Shown here: positions 1-7,438 of the stretch, piece by piece
Numbering within the stretch: position 1 is the stretch's first letter
Layout: the number at the start of each line of letters is the position of its first letter
NCBI GenBank assembly: GCA_037134895.1
Contig: JBAXLI010000012.1
Location: forward strand, 1 to 64,000
Length of the DNA: 64,000 nt
From: CAIRDP01 sp037134895
GTDB lineage: Bacteria > Bacteroidota > Bacteroidia > Bacteroidales > FEN-979
Reading direction: 5' to 3'
Program-made: the position numbers and the translations under genes
The notes under the pieces: model-generated
Told to the model about the DNA's origin: nothing
Seen by the model: the letters and a program-made list of their open reading frames with translations, nothing else
Database searches by the model: none

Positions 1-419
1 TCAGAATGGAGAAACATTGTGCAAACGCGATGGCGGTAGCGACTTTTCTTGAAAAGCATCCAAGGGTAAAAGCCGTGAATTACCCCGGCTTGAAGTCGAA
101 TCCCTATCATAAGATGATTAAACCCCAGATGAAAGGCTGCAGTTCACTGCTTTCTTTTGAAATTGACGGGAACTACAAGGATGCCACAAACTTTATAGAT
201 TCCCTTAAGATCATCACACACGCAACTCACCTTGGGACCTGCCGGTCGATAGTTACACATCCTGCTTCGACTACTCATTCAGCAATGGGGGAGAAGGAGA
301 TGAAGAAAGCCGGGATTTCTCCATCGATGATCCGGTTCTCGATTGGCATTGAAGATGAGAAGGATCTTCTGGATGATCTCACCCAGGCATTCAAGGTTGC
401 CGGGAAACGTAAAAAATAA
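1..419 (+). CDS. Trans-sulfuration PLP-dependent enzyme, C-terminal part (truncated by window edge)
   Basis: The reading frame is open through the left edge, so only about the last 139 residues are present. The residues SIVTHPASTTHSAM and the ending MIRFSIGIEDEKDLLDDL are typical of the C-terminal domain of the Cys/Met metabolism family (cystathionine gamma-synthase, O-acetylhomoserine sulfhydrylase, methionine gamma-lyase). The PLP lysine domain lies outside the window, so the reaction cannot be decided. The gene ends at a strong hairpin (428-474) and is followed by threonine synthase, which fits methionine/threonine metabolism. A second member of the family lies at 6171-7373. Confidence 0.88.
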   Translation, partial: RMEKHCANAMAVATFLEKHPRVKAVNYPGLKSNPYHKMIKPQMKGCSSLLSFEIDGNYKDATNFIDSLKIITHATHLGTCRSIVTHPASTTHSAMGEKEMKKAGISPSMIRFSIGIEDEKDLLDDLTQAFKVAGKRKK

Positions 420-427
420 TCATGAGA

Positions 428-474
428 TCCGGCTCTGCGCCCGGGAGCGCAGAGCCGGAATATTTAAATTTTTT
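428..474 (+). terminator. Hairpin with T-rich tail after the trans-sulfuration gene
   Basis: A perfect 13-bp stem (428-440 with 447-459, GC-rich core GGCTCTGCGC) closes a 6-nt loop and is followed by an A/T tract ending in TTTTTT. It looks like an intrinsic terminator but ends 1 nt before the thrC start codon at 476, so it could also act as a leader or attenuator element for thrC. Confidence 0.75.
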
Positions 475-475
475 C

Positions 476-1852
476 ATGGACACAGCATTACAATTTTATT
501 CTACTAATTTATCGGCTGAGAACCTGCGTTTTCATGAAGCCTTACTGCAGGGCCAGGCTCCCGACAAAGGGCTGTATCTGCCTGTTAGCATACCAGCCAT
601 TCAGCCCCAGGAGATCCATGGCTTAAGTGATATGGACTACCCTGAGATCGCATACCGGGTCACCCGCCGTTTCCTTTGCGGAGTTATTGAAGATGAGGAA
701 CTGAAAGCTATTGTAAATGATGCTTACAATTTTGATGTGCCTCTTGAAACTGTGTTTGACAGGAATTATGTAATGCGACTTGACCAGGGACCAACGGCCT
801 CTTTCAAGGATTTCGCAGCCCGCATGATGGGGAGGCTGATGCAGCATTATCTGAACACAGGGAAGCGTCGCCTGCTTATTCTTACAGCGACGTCGGGAGA
901 TACAGGGAGTGCGGTTGCAAATGCTTTTTACGGGCTGGATAATATCGACATTGTGGTTCTTTTTCCGAAGGATGAAGTAAGCCCTCGCCAAAGAAAGCAG
1001 ATGACAACACTTGGCAGGAATGTAAAAGTGCTTGCCCTGGATGCTAAATTCGACGATTGCCAGGCTCTTGTCAAACAAGCATTTGCTGATCCCATACTCA
1101 CCGGCTTATCCCTGTCGTCGGCAAATTCAATAAATATTGGCCGTCTCATACCCCAGATAGTATACTACTTTTATGCGTATGCAAAGCTGGCTGTCCACGG
1201 GGAAAAGATCATCTTCTCGGTTCCGTCAGGAAATTTCGGCGATATGATGGGAGGCGTGCTGGCCATGAAAATGGGGCTTCCGGTCAAACGGTTCATCATA
1301 GCCACAAACGAAAACGATGAATTTCCTAGGTTTTTATCCGCAGGTAAATACAATAAAATAGAACCCTCACTGAATTGTATCTCCAGCGCCATGAATGTGG
1401 GTCATCCCAGCAACCTCGCCCGACTGGTCGCTTTGTACGGTGGGATAATGGATGAAAAAGGATACATTCACAGTGCTGCGAATATGGACCTGATGAGAAA
1501 GGAACTCTGGTCGCTGAGCATTTCTGATGCAGAAACCCGAAAAACCATAGGGGATGCCTGGAATAAATGGAAGCTTCTGCTCGAACCGCATGGTGCTGTA
1601 GGATGGGCCGCCCTTTTGAATTACCTTGAACTGCATGCTCACAGCCTTAGCCCTGATCAGCTCTGTGTTTCCCTGGAGACTGCACATCCGGCAAAATTTC
1701 CCGAAGAAATTCAAAGGATCACGGGAGTTGACCCTCCTTTGCCTCCAGGTCTTAGGGGTATCGATGACAAACCGGAATTTGTTTCCAACATGACAAATAA
1801 TTATTCCGATTTTAAAAGCTGGCTGTTATCAAATTATAACCAGCATTCGTAA
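476..1852 (+). CDS. thrC: Threonine synthase
   Basis: Converts O-phosphohomoserine to threonine with PLP. The 458-residue protein carries the family motif around the PLP lysine, GPTASFKDFAARMM (K111), followed by LTATSGDTGSAV and SVPSGNFGDMMGG, which bind substrate and cofactor phosphate. The start at 476 is preferred over an in-frame ATG at 422, because the latter would put the hairpin at 428-459 inside the gene and add residues not seen in the family. The stop codon TAA (1850-1852) lies inside a 7-bp repeat array, so the last residues and the stop are repeat-derived. It is followed by thrH, 45 bp downstream on the same strand. Confidence 0.95.
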   Translation: MDTALQFYSTNLSAENLRFHEALLQGQAPDKGLYLPVSIPAIQPQEIHGLSDMDYPEIAYRVTRRFLCGVIEDEELKAIVNDAYNFDVPLETVFDRNYVMRLDQGPTASFKDFAARMMGRLMQHYLNTGKRRLLILTATSGDTGSAVANAFYGLDNIDIVVLFPKDEVSPRQRKQMTTLGRNVKVLALDAKFDDCQALVKQAFADPILTGLSLSSANSINIGRLIPQIVYYFYAYAKLAVHGEKIIFSVPSGNFGDMMGGVLAMKMGLPVKRFIIATNENDEFPRFLSAGKYNKIEPSLNCISSAMNVGHPSNLARLVALYGGIMDEKGYIHSAANMDLMRKELWSLSISDAETRKTIGDAWNKWKLLLEPHGAVGWAALLNYLELHAHSLSPDQLCVSLETAHPAKFPEEIQRITGVDPPLPPGLRGIDDKPEFVSNMTNNYSDFKSWLLSNYNQHS

Positions 1853-1893
1853 TTCGTAACTCGTAACTCGTAACTCGTAATTCGTAATTCGTA
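1845..1893 (+). repeat. Tandem heptamer array, 7 units of ATTCGTA/ACTCGTA
   Basis: Seven perfect-phase 7-bp units (ATTCGTA x2, ACTCGTA x3, ATTCGTA x2) fill nearly all of the thrC-thrH spacer. The first unit begins inside the last codons of thrC and provides its TAA stop. Every unit contains TAA, and because the period is 7 all three forward frames are stopped within 21 nt. It belongs to the same repeat family as the arrays near 40.3, 43.2, 44.7, 53.2 and 54.3 kb. Confidence 0.95.
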
Positions 1894-1897
1894 ATAT

Positions 1898-2500
1898 ATG
1901 TATATTATCTGCTCCGACCTCGAAGGCGTTTTCACACCCGAAGTGTGGATTAATGTTGCCGAAAAGACTGGTATTACCGAACTCCGACGCACTACCCGCG
2001 ACGAACCTGATTATGAGAAGCTCATGAGGTGGAGGATGAGGATCCTCGATGAGCATTGTTTAAAGTTGCATGACATTCAGAATGTTATTTCACAGATTGA
2101 ACCTCTGCCGGGGGCCCTTGATTTCATCAACTGGATGAAAGAAAGAACCCAGCTGATCATTGTTTCCGATACTTTTATCCAGTTTGCCGAACCACTTATG
2201 AAAAAGCTTGGAAGGCCTACCTTGTTCTGCCATTCACTTGTGATGGATGAAACAAACCGGATCATTGATTTTAAACTTAGGCAGCCTGATCCCAAACGCA
2301 GGACAGTTGAAGCTTTGCAGGGCCTGAAATACCAGGTGATCGCAATGGGTGACTCATACAATGATATTTCCATGCTCAAGCAGGCGGAGGTTGGGATACT
2401 TTTTAATCCGCCTCAGAATGTAGTAAACGATTATCATCAGTTTGAGATAACACAGGATTACGAAGCGATAAAAAAGATAGTGTTGAAATATATACCGTAG
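1898..2500 (+). CDS. thrH: ThrH-type phosphoserine phosphatase / homoserine phosphotransferase
   Basis: A 200-residue HAD-superfamily enzyme that closely resembles ThrH of Pseudomonas aeruginosa. The first motif is CSDLEGV (D7, E9), where ThrH has LEG in place of the DxDx(T/V) of ordinary SerB enzymes. The motif IIVSDTF and the terminal motif MGDSYND (D152) complete the HAD active site. The segments TTRDEPDY, RILDEHCLKLHDIQ and LRQPDPKR also match the family. ThrH can move phosphate from phosphoserine to homoserine, making the substrate of threonine synthase. Its position just downstream of thrC fits a role replacing or supplementing homoserine kinase. The function is inferred from family resemblance. 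Confidence 0.9.
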   Translation: MYIICSDLEGVFTPEVWINVAEKTGITELRRTTRDEPDYEKLMRWRMRILDEHCLKLHDIQNVISQIEPLPGALDFINWMKERTQLIIVSDTFIQFAEPLMKKLGRPTLFCHSLVMDETNRIIDFKLRQPDPKRRTVEALQGLKYQVIAMGDSYNDISMLKQAEVGILFNPPQNVVNDYHQFEITQDYEAIKKIVLKYIP

Positions 2501-2523
2501 ACACAGCTGATGGTGATTGAACG

Positions 2524-2558
2524 AAAAGAGGCTGTCCCGAAAGGGGGCAGCCTCTTTT
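2524..2558. terminator. Bidirectional terminator between thrH and the T9SS protein gene
   Basis: A-tract, an 11-bp stem beginning GAGGCTG with a GAAA loop, and a T-tract form a symmetrical hairpin between two convergent genes. The same GAGGC-type stem recurs at 7381-7422 and 10366-10400. Confidence 0.85.
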
Positions 2559-2579
2559 ATATTCAACCAGGATGGTTTA

Positions 2580-5500
2580 TTATTTGCTGACAAGTATTTT
2601 CCTGATCACTTTATTGTCCTGGTTGCTGAATACGATTGTATAAACTCCCGGAGAGGCAGGGCGGATGTCGATATGCTTTTCAACATTCCCCGAAACACTG
2701 ATATCGGTCATCTGGAAGACCTGAACTCCCAGTTCATTAAATATCCTGAGATTGACTGATATCTTCTCTGCACTGCTCATCGAAACTGTAAACTGTCCGT
2801 CGTTGGGAACAGGATATACCCTGAAATCCCCAGTTTGAAGTTCACCAATGCCTACTCCCGCGACATAAACGTTGTTTGATGAATCCGAAGCGCAACCGTT
2901 CAGTGTGACTATGGTCCAGTACCAGCCTGGATTTGCAGCTGGTACAGTATAGGTTTGGCTTGTGGCTCCGCTGATGGCAGACCCCTGGTAAAACCATTGG
3001 TTCCCGGATGAGGCGCTGCTGGTGAGTACATTTCCGACGGCCGTAACTGCAGGTGTGGCAGGAACCGCATTAACAGTCACAGCAAGCAGGGGAGACACAA
3101 TGCCGGTGCCGCAGCTGTTTGTCCCCAGTACGGTTATGGTACCCGAGCCCATTGTGTTGCCAAAACTTACAGTAATTGAGTTTGTGTTTGCTCCGGCAGT
3201 GATGGTGGCTCCGGTTGGAATGGTCCAGGTATAGCCTGTTGCATTTGTAATACTTGCAACCGAATATACTTTCCCGACGGAGCCGGCACATACAGAAGCC
3301 GGGCCGGAAATTGCACCTGCCGCACCGGGAAGCGCATTGACTGTCACTGCATAGGGCGGAGATGCTGCGCCATTGCCGCAGATGGTGTTACCTGCGACGG
3401 TAATGCTGCCCGAGACAGCTGCCAGGTCAATGTTTACCGTAATAGAGGTTGTATTGTCACCGCTTACCACATGGAAACCTGAAGGCAATGTCCATGCATA
3501 AGCTGTCGCCCCGGCAACTGCTGCACAGGAATAGTTGACTCCCTGAGCTCCTGCGCAAACCGAAACAGGACCGGAAACTGCGCCGGCAGGGCCCGGGACT
3601 GAGTTAACAGTTACAGGGAACTGCACCGGAACTGCAGCAGAGCAGCCGCCGGAGTTTGTATAATTAACCGAAACTGACTGGGCCCCTGCAGTACCCCAGT
3701 AAACTGTGAGTGCACTTGTACCTTGTCCGGCAAAAATCGAACCACCTGAAGATACAGTCCATATGTAACCAGTAAACCCGGGTTCTGTAGTATATGTGTA
3801 GTAGCCTGAGGTGGCACAAAGACTGTTTGTTCCGGTGATTGTTGGCGCGGGTGCCGGGTTAACAGTGACTGCGTAGGCTGAAGGTGTTGCGGCAGCACAT
3901 CCGCTCGCATTGGTGTAACTGACGTTGACAGCCTGGGCACCTGTATTATTCCATCTTACCATAACAGAACTTGTCCCTGCTCCCGAAAGTATGGTTCCCC
4001 CGGAAGATACTGTCCAGGTGTAAGCACTCATACCTGTTTGAGTCGTATACGTATTCGAGCTGCTTCCCTGGCATGCGGTTGCCGGACCAGTGATAGTTGG
4101 AACCGGCAGCGGGTTAACTGCCACAGCGAGGTTTGTGAAGGCGCTTGATCCGCAGCTGCCTACCGCCTGCACACTCACGTTCCCCGGTGAGGCGCCGAAT
4201 GTCACTGTTGCGCTCAGGGTTCCCTGTCCTGCAGTGACTGTGGCACCGGCAGGAACTGTCCAGTTATAGCTTGTGGCTGTGGGAACCGCTGTAATGCTGT
4301 AAGTGTTGTTAGCGCTTGAGGCACAAACCGTTGTACTGCCAGTAATGGTTCCTGGTGCAACAGGTGCCTGGCAGCCTGCTGTGAACTGCTGGTCGGCGCC
4401 ATTGGTGGTGCCTCCCCCGTTCATTCCCACACAACGATAATGGTAGATCGTTCCAAGCGTAAGTCCGCTGATGTTTGCACTGACTGCTGTTGCTGTGCTT
4501 CCGGAAACCGGGCTGGGAACACCCGCGACAATAGTCCCGTAAGCAGTGGTCAGCCCCCATTCGAAGGTGACAGTGGTTGATAAGTTGTTGGCTGTGACTG
4601 TACCATTCAGGGTTGCCGTAGTGTTTGTAACATTTGAAGGAAGGTTGGTTACAACGACCGGAACACCACCAGTGGTAAAGGTCATATCCAGTCCGTTGCC
4701 GGTACCGCCTGAATTCGTGCCACCAACCCTGTAGTGATACAAAGTGTTTTGGGCGAGACCTGTAAGCGGGGCACTAACCGCGGTGACAGTGGAACCCGTG
4801 ACAGGTGATGGAGATGCTGGAACCGTTGAACCGTAACCCGTGGTAAGTCCATACTCGAATGTAACCGCTGTGGATGCTCCGTTTGCGTTAACCGTGCCGT
4901 TTACTGTAGCTGTTGACGCGAGGACGCTGCTGGCAGCAGTGGTCACAAGAGAAGGTGGAGGAAAGCCTGTGGTAAAGGTCAGATCTGCACCGGTCCCGGT
5001 TCCATTGGCATTTACACCCTTAATCCTGAAATGGTATAGGGTGTTGGGTGTTAATCCAACGATGCCCGCAATTATAGTTGTTGGTGTGGAGCCTGTAACG
5101 GGAGAAGGAATACCTGCAACCGTAGACCCGTAAGCGTTTGTCAAACCATATTCGAACGTTACCGTGGTTGATGCCCCGTTGGCATTCATTGTACCATTAA
5201 GCGTTGCAACTGAGCCGGTAACAGATGTAGCCGGGTTGGTTACCCCGACAGGGGGCGGGGCTGCTGCCATGTTAAATCCCATATTGTAAACATAGATGCT
5301 GGAGCTGTTATATGGAGCAAACGGACAGCCGCCGACAGACCAGACCCTCCTGACGCCTGAAAGGTTTGTATATGCATTGGTTCCTCCAAGGGTACCTGTA
5401 GCTCCGCATTGCCCTAAGTCGACAACGAGGCTTTGAGTGGGATCATATGCAAACGGACTGTCAAGAGTTATAGTAAGCCATGAACTGGCAGGAGTGGATA

Positions 5501-5864
5501 AGGTTACTGAAGCGTGGTAGTAAACCGTTGTAAGTGTGCCTGTGTAAAAGGCGCCTGCGGTCAGATTGGTGAGCGTGGTCTGACCCAGTTTAATTGTCAG
5601 ATCGGTGTAGGTGGCCGGACCAAAACCTCCGTTGAAGAACAGGGAGATGGAAGTAATATTTCCGGCTGGGGCAGCTGAAGGCTGATTAAATTCTCCCGCG
5701 AGATATATCAATTGAATGTCTTTACCTGCGGCAACATTGAATGGGAATGAGTTTGAACCGTTCCCTGCCCCGGTATAGTTGTAATACTGGGGTTGGGCCG
5801 TAAGATCATTGTTCAATCCTGCTATGAACAGCAGGATCGTAAAACAGTAGAAAATGTGTTTCAT
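2580..5864 (-). CDS. Large secreted protein with fibronectin-III-like and PKD-like repeats and T9SS sorting domain
   Basis: The 1094-residue protein begins with a signal peptide (residues 1-23, ending NNDLTA). A beta-rich N-terminal domain runs to about residue 200. Three near-identical repeats of about 98 residues follow (about 200-297, 300-397, 400-495), each with TVTFEYGLT or similar and LYHFRIKG/LYHYRVGG as in fibronectin type III folds. About five PKD/Ig-like repeats with the TGxxxVCxGS start and YxWTVPxG core cover residues 496-1000. The C-terminus (about 1015-1094) has the T9SS type A sorting signature FRVYPVPNDGQF and ends KVIRKILVSK. It is likely carried across the outer membrane by the type IX system and anchored or released. 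No catalytic motif is seen, so its role is probably adhesive or structural. Related modules occur in the gene at 59558. Confidence 0.9.
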   Translation of the reverse strand: MKHIFYCFTILLFIAGLNNDLTAQPQYYNYTGAGNGSNSFPFNVAAGKDIQLIYLAGEFNQPSAAPAGNITSISLFFNGGFGPATYTDLTIKLGQTTLTNLTAGAFYTGTLTTVYYHASVTLSTPASSWLTITLDSPFAYDPTQSLVVDLGQCGATGTLGGTNAYTNLSGVRRVWSVGGCPFAPYNSSSIYVYNMGFNMAAAPPPVGVTNPATSVTGSVATLNGTMNANGASTTVTFEYGLTNAYGSTVAGIPSPVTGSTPTTIIAGIVGLTPNTLYHFRIKGVNANGTGTGADLTFTTGFPPPSLVTTAASSVLASTATVNGTVNANGASTAVTFEYGLTTGYGSTVPASPSPVTGSTVTAVSAPLTGLAQNTLYHYRVGGTNSGGTGNGLDMTFTTGGVPVVVTNLPSNVTNTTATLNGTVTANNLSTTVTFEWGLTTAYGTIVAGVPSPVSGSTATAVSANISGLTLGTIYHYRCVGMNGGGTTNGADQQFTAGCQAPVAPGTITGSTTVCASSANNTYSITAVPTATSYNWTVPAGATVTAGQGTLSATVTFGASPGNVSVQAVGSCGSSAFTNLAVAVNPLPVPTITGPATACQGSSSNTYTTQTGMSAYTWTVSSGGTILSGAGTSSVMVRWNNTGAQAVNVSYTNASGCAAATPSAYAVTVNPAPAPTITGTNSLCATSGYYTYTTEPGFTGYIWTVSSGGSIFAGQGTSALTVYWGTAGAQSVSVNYTNSGGCSAAVPVQFPVTVNSVPGPAGAVSGPVSVCAGAQGVNYSCAAVAGATAYAWTLPSGFHVVSGDNTTSITVNIDLAAVSGSITVAGNTICGNGAASPPYAVTVNALPGAAGAISGPASVCAGSVGKVYSVASITNATGYTWTIPTGATITAGANTNSITVSFGNTMGSGTITVLGTNSCGTGIVSPLLAVTVNAVPATPAVTAVGNVLTSSASSGNQWFYQGSAISGATSQTYTVPAANPGWYWTIVTLNGCASDSSNNVYVAGVGIGELQTGDFRVYPVPNDGQFTVSMSSAEKISVNLRIFNELGVQVFQMTDISVSGNVEKHIDIRPASPGVYTIVFSNQDNKVIRKILVSK

Positions 5865-6170
5865 GGCTTTTTGTTTTGGTTAGTGACATTCTGAATTACA
5901 TCATTATAACATAATTGAAATATATGTATAAAAAAGAAATCTGTTCTGTCTTCCCAAATAACCTTACTGCTTTTTTACCCGACTGGAGCCCTGCAATAAC
6001 CGGTCCTTTTCATTAAAGAATGATCTGTTGAAAAATCAAATGAAAATCAAAAGGCTTATAAGAATCGCAATATAGTAAAAAACTGCGGCTCTGTCAAGGC
6101 TTTTCTGTTTGAATTATTCTTTTCCTTATTTGACAGTACCTTTGTAACTTTGTGAAAATATTCTCTCATC
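5865..6170. other. Intergenic region between divergent genes, no gene found
   Basis: 306 bp, AT-rich, between the divergent T9SS gene and the PLP enzyme gene. It must hold promoters for both. On the plus strand two -7-like boxes abut, TACCTTTG (6137-6144) and TAACTTTG (6145-6152), about 19-34 nt before the ATG at 6171. No TTG lies at the usual 19-nt spacing (nearest are at 25 and 12). No hairpin of riboswitch size or small coding region was recognised. Confidence 0.5.
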
Positions 6171-7373
6171 ATGAAAAAGACCAATGATCCTTCAACCCGT
6201 ATTTTTGACCTTCTGCAGTTTGGTGAATACGGTGATGTGAATCCCTCGATTACTGACTCAGCTACCTATACATTCATGCAGGCGATCACGATGAGTGAGA
6301 CTTTTGCAGGCCAGCAGGAGGGCTGCTATCTGTATTCCCGTCACTGGAATCCAACGAATAAATACCTGGCCGACGCCCTGGCTGCCCTTGAGGGTACTGA
6401 ATCAGCCTGGGTGACTTCTTCCGGGATGGCTGCCATTACCTGCGCCATCTTCCAGCTAGTAAAAAGCGGGGATCATATCGTTTGCGCTATGACGATTTAC
6501 GGGGGGACTTTTGCATTCCTGTATAATTATGTAAAGAAGTTCAATATTGATGTAACCTTTGTGGATATCAGGAGGCTTGAGGATGTTAAAAATGCCATCA
6601 GGCCGAATACAAAACTGATCTATACTGAAACGATGACCAATCCTCTGCTCCAGATCAGCGATATCCCTGAACTTGCGAAGATTGCCAATGAGCACGGGAT
6701 CAAGCTAATGGTTGACAATACTTTTACTCCGATGATGGTTGCCCCTGCCCAGTACGGAGCACATATTGTAGTTCACAGTATGACAAAATTTATAAACGGG
6801 AAGAACGATTGTGTGGCAGGAGCCATCTGTGCCGATAAGGAATTCATCGATGCCCTTTGCGATGTTAACAACGGAACTGCTATGCTGCTTGGCCCTTCCC
6901 TTGAACCACTTCGTTCGTCGAGCATCCTGAAGAACCTTCATACTCTTCACATCCGTATGAAGCAGCACAGCAAAAATGCGATGTACCTTGCCGGGAAATT
7001 CAAAGAATACGGCACAAAGATCATTTATCCCGGATTGCCAGAGCATAAAGGCCATGAAGTCATGAAGAAAATCATGAACCCTGAGTTCGGTTTCGGGGCC
7101 ATGATAGCGATCGACATGGGGACTGCTGCAAGAGCTTCCAAACTCATGGAGCATATGGAGCTCGAGGGTGTTGGATACCTCGCCGTCAGCCTTGGTTATT
7201 TCAAGACACTTTTCAGTAATTCGGGTAAAAGCACCTCCTCTGAAGTGCCTGAAGAGATTCAGAAGGAGATGGGTCTTTCAGAAGGGCTAATACGCTTTTC
7301 GGTTGGCCTCGACAATGATATTGAGCGCAGCTGGGAAAAGATCAAACACTGCCTTGATCAAATGAATCAGTGA
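6171..7373 (+). CDS. Cys/Met metabolism PLP-dependent enzyme (methionine gamma-lyase-like)
   Basis: A complete 400-residue fold-type I PLP enzyme of the trans-sulfuration family. Visible motifs are YSRHWNPTNKYL (substrate-entry segment with the YSR element), SSGMAAITCAIF (cofactor phosphate site), TETMTNPLLQISDIPELA, VDNTFTPM, and the Schiff-base lysine in HSMTKFINGKND (K206). The C-terminal LIRFSVGLDNDIE is also typical. Family members eliminate or exchange the gamma substituent of homoserine esters or methionine, and the exact substrate cannot be read from the sequence. It is monocistronic, with a strong hairpin following at 7381-7422. Confidence 0.88.
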   Translation: MKKTNDPSTRIFDLLQFGEYGDVNPSITDSATYTFMQAITMSETFAGQQEGCYLYSRHWNPTNKYLADALAALEGTESAWVTSSGMAAITCAIFQLVKSGDHIVCAMTIYGGTFAFLYNYVKKFNIDVTFVDIRRLEDVKNAIRPNTKLIYTETMTNPLLQISDIPELAKIANEHGIKLMVDNTFTPMMVAPAQYGAHIVVHSMTKFINGKNDCVAGAICADKEFIDALCDVNNGTAMLLGPSLEPLRSSSILKNLHTLHIRMKQHSKNAMYLAGKFKEYGTKIIYPGLPEHKGHEVMKKIMNPEFGFGAMIAIDMGTAARASKLMEHMELEGVGYLAVSLGYFKTLFSNSGKSTSSEVPEEIQKEMGLSEGLIRFSVGLDNDIERSWEKIKHCLDQMNQ

Positions 7374-7380
7374 TAGCTGC

Positions 7381-7422
7381 AAAACGAAAGAGGCCGCCCT
7401 GAAGAGCGGCCTCTTTCGTTTT
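7381..7422. terminator. Bidirectional terminator between PLP enzyme gene and gcvP
   Basis: A perfect 17-bp inverted repeat (7381-7397 with 7406-7422, reading AAAACGAAAGAGGCCGC on the left) with an 8-nt loop. A-tract and T-tract flanks allow termination from both sides of this convergent pair. Confidence 0.92.
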
Positions 7423-7438
7423 CCTGAGCCCGGCAGGG

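Noticed and set aside
422..475. ATG at 422 as thrC start
   Set aside because: It would place a 13-bp terminator hairpin inside the gene and add residues that do not fit the family; the ATG at 476 matches.
3022..5133. Plus-strand Val/Thr/Pro-rich frames within the T9SS gene
   Set aside because: Antisense of Thr/Gly/Ser-rich repeats; no promoter or family match.
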